From: Sodiomyces alkalinus F11
Taxonomy: Eukaryota > Ascomycota > Sordariomycetes > Glomerellales > Plectosphaerellaceae
Length of the DNA: 64,000 nt
Direction: 5' to 3'
NCBI RefSeq assembly: GCF_003711515.1
Contig: NW_021167079.1
Location: 4,867,387 to 4,931,386 of the forward strand
The notes under the pieces are model-generated. The model ran no database searches, was not told the DNA's origin, and saw only the letters and a program-made list of their open reading frames with translations. Both the position numbers and the translations under genes were made by a program. Of the stretch, positions 12,201 through 21,246 are shown piece after piece. Within the stretch, counting starts at the first letter, position 1. Each line of letters opens with the position of its first letter.

Positions 12201-15124
12201 CACCCCGCATCATGCCCCCCCCCGTCTGTCCTCCGTGTGTCATTTCTGCAATAGTTACGGATATAACAGAGCAGACTGCAGGAGTTCTGCAAATGACTGC
12301 AAACAGCAATGCAAGAATTTGAGGGGCCGAGATATTTTATTGCACGTCCACCAACCGACCTGATGCCTTTGATTTCGGATTTTAGAGAAATAGGCTCCTC
12401 CCTGTGGGAGGGTAGCCACCGACCTCAGTGATCGACACGGACTTTGATAGGCAGCGAAAAGCAGGTTTTTCTTCCACTGCCTAGGTAATGACTTCGTCGA
12501 ACTGGAAGCCTTGAGTTGCCCTTCCTCAGCAATTTATGATCAATCAGACCCTCAGAACCCAAGTGGTGGCTGCTGTCCATTTGGCGATGTCCGCATCGCT
12601 GGGTGGGCGAAGTTGACTGACTACTGTGCTGGCAAAACAGGAATATAGATAGTTGCACTTCAACTTCTCCAACTGTTCCTGGATCCATTGCCACATATCA
12701 AAGGCTAACGCGACAACTCACGCGTTTCTGCTGCTCTAGAAACCCATGGCCCATCACATATGCCCGGTAGCACAAGAACCAGTACGCCTGCGGTCCAGCA
12801 TTGTGGCTCCATACATCTATCTCCATGGACTTTGCTCTGTTCACTTTCCGAGCCACGGCAATCTCAATCATTGTCTTTCATTATTTCTCTCAGCCGATCG
12901 ATCGATGAGCCGATGCACTGTGGTCTAGCCCTTCCATGTACACCTCAGGTACGTTATAAGTTACGCGGCCGACGATGGCTTCACGATCTGGACTCTCAGG
13001 AAGCGGGCCTTCGTCCGGCTCCTCGTTGCTCCTTGATGCTTTGTATGTTGGAGGGATGTACCATCCCTTTACCCAGAAGTTCTAGTCTCCTGTGAAGTCC
13101 ATACCCATACACTAGAACTGAAAGAGTTGCTCTGAGTCCCACTCCCTATTGCGGCGGCGCGTACGAGTCGTAATTCGTACAGCGAGGCCTACACATACAC
13201 GTACAACACATACACTAGATTACCCGATCCGGGCGGAATTGTAAGCAACCTGCAGGACATCGGGTTTCCTTGAGGGGGAAAGACCGCCAACGAGTCCATC
13301 AAGCTTTGTCAATCGTGGGTTCTCGTCGTCTCGAATATCGTTTTGTTTACCACTACAATTCCTGACCAGCTTCATTCTTTTCATTCTTCTTTCTCTTCAT
13401 TGATAGCATAATGGAGGTACTGATCAAGACTGATCAAGGGGAAATGTGGAAGTGTTTCTGGTTTCTTAGTCGGCTCTATCAGTTCGTTGTTTGGGATTTA
13501 TCGGTGGGGCCGACTTAACCCGATCCCAGATCGCTATCAATCCTATCAATCATTATCCGCTGCAAGAAGGGACTTTTCGGCTTTCCCTAACGGACGTTAC
13601 CAGCAACGGGTAAATCACGGGCGGGCTTTTCGGAAGGGTCCAAGAATATAATACTCCTAGGCTGCATCTTGCCTATGTCAGGGGGTCTGCAGTTATGAGG
13701 CCGCCCATATGCCCAGCCGAGCAATGTGACATCCATTCCCTTTTCATTTCCGCTTTACAATGTGCAAACTGCGTCTCCCTTGATACACTTGGAACGAAGC
13801 CTCCGATGTCCCAGAATGCCCTGGCCCGAACGATATCTTTAACTATACATATGTGTCCTCAGTTTATATTCAATGGGCCCAGTCACTAATAAAGGACGAC
13901 CGATAGGTACAGTCAGGTCAACAATAATTTCGAGTCGGTCCTAAAATTACCCCACCACCATATTCACTTCTACTATTCTTCAAGGTCCTATTCTTCAAGG
14001 TCCTCCACACGTCTTAATTCCTTAGTAAAATCAGTAGTATTTATATGCTCTAGGTACAAGGAAAGCTAGTCTTTCGAATGATAGAATTAGTGTTTGTGTG
14101 TTACGGCTGTGTAAAGATAGAGGGTTGTTGTAGGTGTAACGCGTTGGAACGCGTTGAGTGTGGAAATGTGGGATCTGACTCGAAATTAGTGTGGTGCCAC
14201 TGTACGTGTAGTTCGTGGGAACGGTCCCGAAAAAAAAACATGCCTAATTCATTAGCAGTTGACGTTCAATTTGTCCCAGGGCAGCTTGCTCTACCATACA
14301 TGAGTTCTAAAGTTCACCCCAGCATCCTCGCCACTATGCTGCCACCCATGCAGACATGTGACTACTTCGTAGAACAATGACCCCGCAGAACAATTTGGCC
14401 GTTGGGCCCCCCTGGGGTTCAGATGATTGTGCAGAAGACGGGGGACTGATTGACTGTACCTCCTTTTTAGCCCGATTAACCAACATACTTTTCAACTCAA
14501 ACATTGTCTCCAGTTTACTTCGGTCCAGGGATAATGGTACGGAGTAGTAAGTCATGGAATACATAATTGGCGTTGCCTTGGGTCACGCCTCGGGCCGAAG
14601 AGGGGTCAGCGGGCCGGCCCAATCCACTCCGGGGGAGGACACTCAGTACGTTGTATATCCTGGATCACAACGGCCGCGTGTCCGTAAGGGAACCCATCTG
14701 AGGAGACCCATTGTGCTCGAGGGCATTCCTTGAGTGTGCAAGAGAGACGTACGTCCGAAGATGTAGGTACTTCGCACCATGCGTGACCAAGTACCCACCC
14801 CGGTGGCCTCCAAAAGTCAGCACATATGCATCTCCAGATCCTCCCAGAGGATAAGCAACAAGGCAAATACTGTATTCTGTCACCCCACCCCCCTATCCAA
14901 ACTTGCTGAGTCGGTGGAAGCAGGGGGTCGTTCAAGTCAGTTTGCTAACACTTGCTCAGACGACCTTATACGCCACGCAATACGCTTCCAAAATCCCGTC
15001 CTCTATTCCGTAAGATGTGGTCAGTTGACCGGCAACATAACACTCATGAGCGTGATGGCCCGCCAGTATCTCACTGTCAAACCCCTAAACAAACCATCTG
15101 TATCATAAGGTACCTCGGATTAAG
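9256..15124. other. Long gene-poor stretch (5.9 kb)
   Basis: No conserved coding block was recognised on either strand. The longest open frame (9526-10056 plus, 176 codons) is low complexity, matches no family and has no upstream or downstream support. There is no obvious strong AT bias and no transposase or retroelement protein remnant. Small features are scattered TACTCCGTA and GGTACCTTA words and a 16-nt tandem duplication near 13973-14004. It could hold non-coding transcripts or very degraded sequence; I cannot tell which. Confidence 0.4.
13973..14004. repeat. Short tandem duplication (two 16-nt copies)
   Basis: Two adjacent copies of a 16-nt unit containing ATTCTTCAAGGTCC lie in otherwise featureless intergenic DNA. 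Significance is unknown. Confidence 0.6.
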
Positions 15125-15609
15125 CTAGTAGATTCCACTGGTAAAGTCGACAACAACTGCCTTCTCGACCAAATCTCCGATGCTCTTAGCGAAGGCTTGA
15201 TGGGCTGGATCATCCTTAACATAGTAGTCCCTATCGTCGGCGGAGGCAAACTCAACGACGAAGCCGTGGGTCATTCCATTCTGGCACCAGTTAAAAGCCA
15301 AGTCAAGCCGGCGGAAGTCGAACAAACAGCAAATCGATACCTGTACTCCCTCCGGCGAGTTGTCTTTGCCGCCTTTTAGGGATGTGATATACGGTGTATG
15401 GGCAGTCGGGTGGATACAATTCTGCCTCAAGGCGAGGAATCGAGCACAAGCCTGCGGAGCCGCAAAAGTCAATCCCTAGTACTCGGTAGCAAAGAGTTGC
15501 CAAGCATATTCTTGGAACTAGTTTGGTCGCGTTGGGCACGCACCGCCTTGACATCGTCAGGATTGGCCCCTGCCTTAAACTGGAAAAGCACTGTATGCGT
15601 AACAGACAT
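15125..15609 (-). CDS. Stress-responsive A/B-barrel (Dabb) domain protein, three exons
   Basis: Exons (minus) are 15544-15609, 15341-15451 and 15125-15280, all joined in phase 0, giving 110 aa. The start MSVTHTVLFQFKAGA is the typical first strand of a Dabb ferredoxin-like barrel. The middle has YITSLKGGKDNSPEG, and the end has THGFVVEFASADDRDYYVKDDPAHQAF and VVVDFTSGIY, all canonical for the family. Such small cytosolic proteins form dimeric alpha/beta barrels. Fungal members are associated with stress or with small-molecule binding and cyclisation, but most have no assigned reaction. The two introns are 92 and 60 nt. It looks intact although a decayed gene lies 250 bp away. Confidence 0.85.
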
Positions 15610-15866
15610 GGCTGAGTGCGCGTGCGGCTAGGAGAGATCACGTTGAGATGTCAATACGTTAGAGACTGCTAACTCTGTGCACTGAAAACAAAACCCGTTT
15701 CCGTATTAGAAAACAAAATAAGAAGGCAGAAGAGAAGCCCACGATGTGGTTACACCGAGAGGGGTTGTTGTCAGGTCACATGATGAAGCTCGTGGGACAC
15801 GCTGGATATTCAGAAGATTAGTCAGCTCCTGCTCATAAGCGCTAACGTTATGAACACAACCCTTGC

Positions 15867-16605
15867 TCAAGGCTGTTTCCCGCGATCGTCGACCCCAAAG
15901 ATGGCGATAAACCAGAAGGTCCAGAACTGCAGGGTGTCACACCTGTCACGCAGGACATTCTTCATGGATTTCGGCCGAGCAGTTTTGAGCTCATTAGCCA
16001 GCAACTCCATCCTCTCAGATAGGACGGCAAAGTCACGCGTCGCGTAGTACGCGGATTTATCCCTAGGGATCCACCCACTGCCGTTGCCGCCCTGTCGGAC
16101 GGAACCCAGTGGCGGCGGAGCCGAGTCGCTTTTCGGAGCAGAGGTACTGGAGCAGCGTGTCGGGTCGCGAGCATGCGCCATCACCCGGTTCGAAAACGGA
16201 GCGGAATAGCCGGCGCGATGCCGGCGACTGGCCGAACATCAGGCGGAACGAGAGGAGCACTTCTCCGAGAAGGTGGGCAATGTCGTCCTCGTTGGCGCCA
16301 GGGTCGACGGCGTGGCGTTTCGGTTCGGTGCTGCTGAAGGCAAACAGGGGGGGGGGGGGGGGGGGGGGAGAGGGGGGGGGGGGGGGGGGGCAGACATTGA
16401 AGGCCGGCTGGTACACCATGGACTCCCACCCTAGAATAGCGAAGATGGCAAGTCTCTTCGCGGCCAGAGATTCCTCGCTTTGGTCCTCAAAAATACCCTT
16501 TCTGTGGAGTTGCTCTATTAAGTCGTCCACATTGAACCCTCGGTTCTCGCACATGTATGCTGCGATGGTGTCATGGAGGGTGGTTTATGCCGCGTCTCTA
16601 CGCAT
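15867..16605 (-). pseudogene. Decayed gene of a fungal hypothetical-protein family, with poly-G tracts
   Basis: Reading minus from an ATG at 16605, the frame gives MRRDAA, then a TAA stop at 16585-16587, then TTLHDTIAAYM and a long open stretch (FAILGWESMVYQPAFNVC) to about 16390. Two long C runs follow (encoding PPPPPPSPPPPPPP), then FAFSSTEP and DDIAHLLGEVLLSFRLMFGQS. Between about 16140 and 16075 the reading frame must shift to continue as IPRDKSAYYATRDFAVLSER and RDTLQFWTFWFIAIFG, ending at 15867. From memory of the family, intact fungal homologues have this block order, a longer middle and a C-terminal membrane-like helix. So an early stop, a frameshift, a probable internal loss at the homopolymers and a truncated end coexist. 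Function of the family is not known to me. Confidence 0.6.
16347..16390. repeat. Two giant G runs (22 and 19 nt) separated by AGA
   Basis: On the plus strand 16347-16368 is 22 consecutive G and 16372-16390 is 19 consecutive G. Such long mononucleotide G runs are rare and can form G-quadruplexes. Exact lengths may be unreliable in assembly. They lie within the decayed gene. Confidence 0.85.
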
Positions 16606-18090
16606 GGCGTCACCGCGAACTAACAGGGTCATCCGTAGTTCTCATCGTGGCCCGTCACTAGAGTTATTGACGTCTGTCGTCGGAACGCTGGTGGAAGCCA
16701 CGATGAATAGCGCCGCAAATGAATTCCATTTGAAAGTAATATGCTTTGGTCTGTTTTCCATCAATGAACAACTCAAACATTCTGTAAGGGAAAGAGCGGA
16801 GATGCGAAGGTATGTGCCCCAGCACAGGGCGCAATTCACAACCGTACCTCTCGTTCTTTTACTTCTTCCAGCTCTTAATCGACCCGCCCGGCTCTTATAG
16901 GACCACTTCGTACTCTTTGCTGGCTTCGTCTCAACAAGCGCGGTCGGACCTTTCTTCATGCTAGGAGCAGAGGGGAAAACTGGCTCAGAAGAAAGAATGA
17001 CTGCTCGAGGTGAGGCCACTCAGTCTGGATCGGCAACTAGAGAAAATGGATCAATGTCGCCTGTCCTAGTCCTGCGCACTCTGGCGTCGGGATCCGAGAG
17101 TGTAGCGGGCTGGTGTCCGACGAGCGACCTGACGAAACAGCCGGGTCACACAAATGATCCTCGGCCGCTCCGCTCCGCTCCGCCCCATTCGCATGGCTTT
17201 CCTCCCCTCAAAAGACTATGCAGCTCTTGGACCGGTCTGGATGATAACGACCAATTGGTCGAAGTCGGCTTTGGACATGTCTTCCTCTTCTCTCGTCGTC
17301 AAACCAGCTATGATATGTAACTTCCCTGACCGATCTTGACCGGAGTTTGGACACATGAAAACCCGGTAGCTGATCTTGGCAGGCAGCAAACAGACCAATG
17401 CCTGCTACGGCGAATTCGCCAAAAGAAACAATGGGGGAAGGGCCCTGGGACCGAAACATCCATCATTTGCACCGGAGAACATTTGAAACGTTCCTAATCC
17501 TGATGAGATTTCACTGCGGTTTGAAGGATGCATGTGTATTTCCGTTTCTGGCTCCAGGGCAAGAAAGCCTCGGCGCAGGAGCTCGCCTCACGCACCGTCT
17601 GAATTGCGGGGCGGCGTATACGGCGAAAAGAGCAGACCAAGAGTTGTGGATTTGCTCTTTGCCGTTGCTCGTATGCTCGAGAACAGCGGCGAGTTTGTTT
17701 TGGCAGCCAGGATGTTGTTGAGCGAAATCGTCCACATGAGCGGGGTGCTCCTGAAATGAGGACAAGAGGCAGAGGCAGAGGCGGTGTATATAAGAGTCAG
17801 AACACTGTGTATTTCCTGCAGGAGCATTCGAAAGGATTTGATCTCAGGGATCAACTTCTCACATGCCATCTTGCTTCACATCTCGTCCGCTTCGTTCGCT
17901 TCTGAATTGATTGGCGTGCCGTAAGGGTCACCCCCGCGACCCTAGTGAGCGAGAGAATTCTTCCAATTTTTGGTGCTATTTATTGGGAAAATAATCTGAT
18001 GGGTTTGCCGAGTTAGAACCCAGCACTCTACCTTGTTGGTGCTTCTTGATGGCGACTAGGACAAAAATATGCACCAATGACCGCTCAGCA
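16606..18090. other. Intergenic DNA, no supported gene
   Basis: Several short frames occur on both strands. One (17216-17398 minus) encodes REEEDMSKADFDQLVVIIQ and looks mildly protein-like, but I recognise no family and no partner exons. This stretch may contain further decayed coding sequence next to the pseudogene. Confidence 0.35.
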
Positions 18091-18187
18091 GGTCCCATAT
18101 CTCAGTTGGTCAGGGCACCGTACCGATACAATCCCCATTGCATCGGTAACACGGGAGGGGTCGTTAGTTCGAGCCTCGCTAGGACCA
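18091..18187 (+). tRNA. tRNA-Ile-like locus with extended anticodon hairpin, probably degenerate
   Basis: The ends GGTCCCA and TAGGACC-A pair except at one position. A D-arm (AGTTGGTCA) and a T-loop (TTCGAGC) are recognisable, and overall it resembles fungal tRNA-Ile. In place of a 7-nt anticodon loop it has a long hairpin: CCGT, ACCGAT (18122-18127) pairing exactly with ATCGGT (18142-18147), and an inner CAAT/ATTG stem with a CCCC loop. If the insert is an intron, the anticodon would read GAT and position 33 would be C rather than T. Mismatches also occur at the D-stem, the base of the anticodon stem and the T-stem. A functional tRNA is doubtful. Confidence 0.45.
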
Positions 18188-18202
18188 GCTGTGACCCAAA
18201 AA

Positions 18203-18284
18203 GCCGGAGTGGCCCAGTGGTAAGGCGTCTGTCTCGTATCCCAGTGCGAACAGAAGATCCATGGTTCGATTCCGTGCTCTGGCA
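18203..18284 (+). tRNA. tRNA-Thr (CGT) with 10-nt intron
   Basis: Acceptor GCCGGAG pairs with CTCTGGC (one G-U), followed by discriminator A. The D-arm is CCAGTGGTAAGG, the anticodon stem TCTGT/ACAGA, and the T-arm CATGG-TTCGATT-CCGTG. The anticodon CGT is at 18235-18237. A 10-nt intron (18239-18248) follows position 37, the standard eukaryotic place. It starts 15 nt after the Ile-like locus and ends 13 nt before the next tRNA. Confidence 0.82.
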
Positions 18285-18297
18285 AGGGAAGCTTTCC

Positions 18298-18369
18298 GCC
18301 TCGTTGGCTCAGTGGTAAAGCGCCTCACTAGTAATGAGGAGATCACTGGTTCGATTCCAGTACGAGGCA
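18298..18369 (+). tRNA. tRNA-Thr (AGT)
   Basis: 72 nt, no intron. Acceptor GCCTCGT pairs perfectly with ACGAGGC and discriminator A follows. The anticodon stem is CCTCA/TGAGG with loop CTAGTAA, anticodon AGT at 18330-18332. The T-arm is ACTGG-TTCGATT-CCAGT. A and B boxes are canonical. A run of nine T follows 5 nt after the 3-prime end. Confidence 0.95.
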
Positions 18370-18374
18370 ATTTC

Positions 18375-18383
18375 TTTTTTTTT
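18375..18383 (+). terminator. RNA polymerase III T-run terminator
   Basis: Nine consecutive T directly downstream of tRNA-Thr(AGT). No run of four or more T occurs between 18091 and 18369, so this is the first Pol III stop for all three tRNA loci. Confidence 0.8.
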
Positions 18384-19522
18384 ATACTTTTCATTTTTAG
18401 TCGTTTCATTTCTCGGTTGCTTCGCTACCAAATCTCGTACCCTAGCCGCCCAAAACCCCAATCTTTTGGCCCCCTCTTTAACAAGTACAGACCCGAGGTG
18501 AACATGCTTCGGGAAATCCTTCGGGACTTGAGGGATCCTGTTGATCTGAATACATAGCAATCATGTGCATTCAGACAGTTTCCTATTCTAGGTACTCTGG
18601 GAATGGTCGCGACTGCTACCGTCGCGGAAGACTCGTGGCGTCCCACCTGGTCAAGTTTCTTCTCCTGCAGCCCGCCATTACCATCGTGGATCTTCGGGCC
18701 TGCTGATTCGGGAGCCCATTTCTTAGTCTGGAGATGTCTCACGCAAAGGCGGTCCATGAAACGTGAACCCGGCCGGAGAAGGCGGATGGGCACAGGATGG
18801 CACCGGTCCGGAGGACGCCTACTATCGGCTTACTGTAGACGGGTGACTCGGTGCAGGCACTCGCTGCCCCGCCATGACCCCGCAATAACCCCCCGCCATG
18901 ATCCCCGCCCTTATCGGGTCCGTATAAGGTACCTACAAAGTTCCACAAAGTAACGACCACCGGTAGCAACCTGGAAGCTATAGCGCCAGTTATTATTCCC
19001 ATCTGGTGCGTGGTGTTTCGGCACTTCTGACAATGAACTAAACCATCAACGGCAATATGAACCAAATTACCTAAGAATCCCCTCCCCCTTACTCTTAGGA
19101 CAAAAACTACCAGAAGGGCTGGCTCTTAAGGGTGGACAATCCTTTGAGAGGGTGAAACCAGTGACGTAAAAAAGGGCATCGTGAACATTGTTAGCGGACC
19201 AGCTGACCGTCTTGTCTTCGGTATCACGGATATGAATCTTACATTCAACTGTCTTCTATTCTAAACCTCTGCCTCTTTTCGTCCTGAAGCCTCGACGCTC
19301 CTATTGAAAAATCTTGGCAGGCTCCTGACTCCCGAGTACGAACCCCCTTCCCAACTTCATAAAAGGAGGAATATTCACAGCCCCTGACCCTTATCTCTCA
19401 GGGTTCTTCAAGTCCAAATCTTTCCCTTTTTTCGAATCTGCCATCACTCTGCATCCACAAACGAACCAGACGATCCATCAGCACAAATCCAGCAAGACAA
19501 CCCTATCCGACAAACATCCACC
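18384..19522. other. Intergenic DNA and promoter of LYC1
   Basis: No gene seen. Short frames on both strands have no family resemblance. The last 150 bp are pyrimidine-rich, as expected for a fungal core promoter and leader, and end in a strong CCACCATGG start context. Confidence 0.45.
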
Positions 19523-19997
19523 ATGGGCTCCAAGACAGAAGACACCGTCGCTGTCTCCTCCCTCGTCCTCACGAACCCCACCCCGGCAGAACGCGAAGCA
19601 TGTTGGAAGTCCACTCACCCCCAATGGGGCGCCGCCCTCGACCTCGACGACTACCTCCACCGCGAGGCCTACCTGCAGACCGTCCCCATGGCCCGTAACG
19701 GCGGCATCACGAGCTGGATCCTCACCGACACGTCCTCCCCCGAGGACGCCCGCCCCGTTCTCTCTTCCTGCGAGTCCATCCGCAAGCGATGCCTCGTCGC
19801 CTCCCCCGACGGAACCATGCGCGAGGCCGTCGCCCACGGCGTCGCCTCCGTCTTCACCTCGCCTGAGCACCGTGGTCACGGCTACGCGAGCCGCATGATG
19901 GCTCTTCTAGGTTCCCAACTTGCCTCTTGGCAGGGTGTTCCCTATTCCCCTTCTTCCGCTCCAGGGAAGGGAGAACCTGCCCGTGACGCCGCGACTC

Positions 19998-20037
<40 letters not shown>

Positions 20038-20749
20038 ACCGGAAGTCGCCTTCTCTGTTTTGTACTCCGACATCGGCAAATCTTTTTACGCAAAGAACGG
20101 CTGGCTACCCTACGACTCCACCCACCTCGCCTTCTCTCCCTCCTCCTCCTCCTCCTCCGGGTCTACATCCCCCGCGTCTCCCATCTTATACCACCACCTC
20201 GCCGAACTCACCTCGATAGACGAGTCCCTCCTCCGCCAACGCCTCGCCCGCCCCTCACCACCAGGAACCGGGACCAAAACCCGCGTAGCCCTCCTCCCGG
20301 ACCTGGACGCCATACTCTGGCACATGATGCGCGAGGACTACATGACGACCCGCATCTTCGGCTCCCCGCCCACCGTCCGCGGCGCCATCCACGGCCCGCC
20401 GGGACGCAGGGTCTGGGCGATCTGGACGCGGGGCTACTACGGCGGCTTGCGCAGTCCGGAGGGCAACACGCTGCACATCCTCCGCCTGGTGCTGGAGGAC
20501 GAGGAGGGGGAGTCCGAGCTCGTGCAAGGGCTGCGTGCCATCCTGAGCGTCGCGAGGGAGGAGGCCGCCCGGTGGAAGGTCAACGATGTGCAGCTTTGGA
20601 ACCCCTCGCATCGGCTCCGGCGGATGGTGGAACGGACCGGATTGCCTCACGACTTTGTCGAGAGAGAAAAGGATAGCATTGCGAGTTTGAGATGGTACGG
20701 CCAGGGCGAGGTGGACTGGGTGCTCAATGAGAAGTATGCTTGGTGTTAG
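19523..20749 (+). CDS. LYC1: LYC1-type lysine N6-acetyltransferase (GNAT fold)
   Basis: Single exon, 408 aa, ATG in CCACCATGG context. The N-terminal half has the GNAT acetyl-CoA loop as VASVFTSPEHRGHGYASRMM (about 114-133, the R-x-x-G-x-G/A pattern) and VAFSVLYSDIGKSFYAKNGW. The C-terminal half carries the LYC1 block with HMMREDYMT, GRRVWAIWTRGYYGG, and NTLHILRLVLEDE. Yarrowia LYC1 acetylates free lysine on the side chain, the first step of one lysine catabolic route; the same role is inferred here. An uninterrupted CTA/ACT microsatellite encodes about 12 Thr after residue 155, between strands of the GNAT core, where fungal homologues are variable. The gene converges on CCT1 across the assembly gap. 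Confidence 0.85.
19998..20035 (+). repeat. In-frame ACT trinucleotide repeat (poly-Thr)
   Basis: Twelve or so consecutive ACT codons inside the acetyltransferase gene. Pure codon repetition marks recent slippage. Confidence 0.9.
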
Positions 20750-21246
20750 AGAATCGACGTGTCTTTTGCGTTTTCTCTTCTTTATTTGTCTGTTGGGTGG
20801 AGGATACATAAGAATGATTGTTTTCGTCGCAGGGAACAGCCCAAGGCTTTCCAAGACCTCGGGATACGGGCAAGGCCAGAAGAATCTAGATGTATGCTGT
20901 GGACTCTGCATGCATGGATCGTAGACATTCGGCATTGGGCGTGTCGGAAACAAATTCGCCGAATGGATTAGTTAGGTTACACCTAGATCCTGTGCATATA
21001 TTGAAGTATCATTCAGTGCGAAGGGTGGTGGTTCTCATGGTCGTGGTCTATCGGTCAGCTCTTCGTGTCTTTTTTCTTCTTCCTTACAACGCCTAGACGT
21101 CATTACCAATCACCCTGTATGCTGGGACTTTCCCCCTTATATTCCCTCACCCCGTTTGCTGTAGTTTCTTNNNNNNNNNNNNNNNNNNNNNNNNNNNNNN
21201 CCCGTCTTAAAACTTCTCCCTCGCCCCCGACAACACGAAAGACTCT
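20750..21246. other. Convergent intergenic region
   Basis: 3-prime flanks of LYC1 and CCT1; no gene visible. It contains the run of unknown bases. Confidence 0.5.
21171..21200. other. Assembly gap (30 N)
   Basis: Thirty ambiguous bases. The true length of missing sequence is unknown. It lies 47 nt beyond the CCT1 stop codon, so no coding sequence appears lost. Confidence 0.99.

Noticed and set aside
16342..16392. Proline-rich domain in a functional protein
   Set aside because: The proline run comes only from the two homopolymer tracts, and the frame around them is broken elsewhere, so it is better read as part of a decayed gene.
17216..17398. Short minus frame with REEEDMSKADFDQLVVIIQ
   Set aside because: Protein-like in places, but too short, with no homologue that I recognise and no neighbouring exons.
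18000..18050. Possible fourth tRNA on the minus strand (GGTAGAGTGC-like D-arm)
   Set aside because: No T-loop TTCRA and no pairing acceptor could be found at the proper distance.
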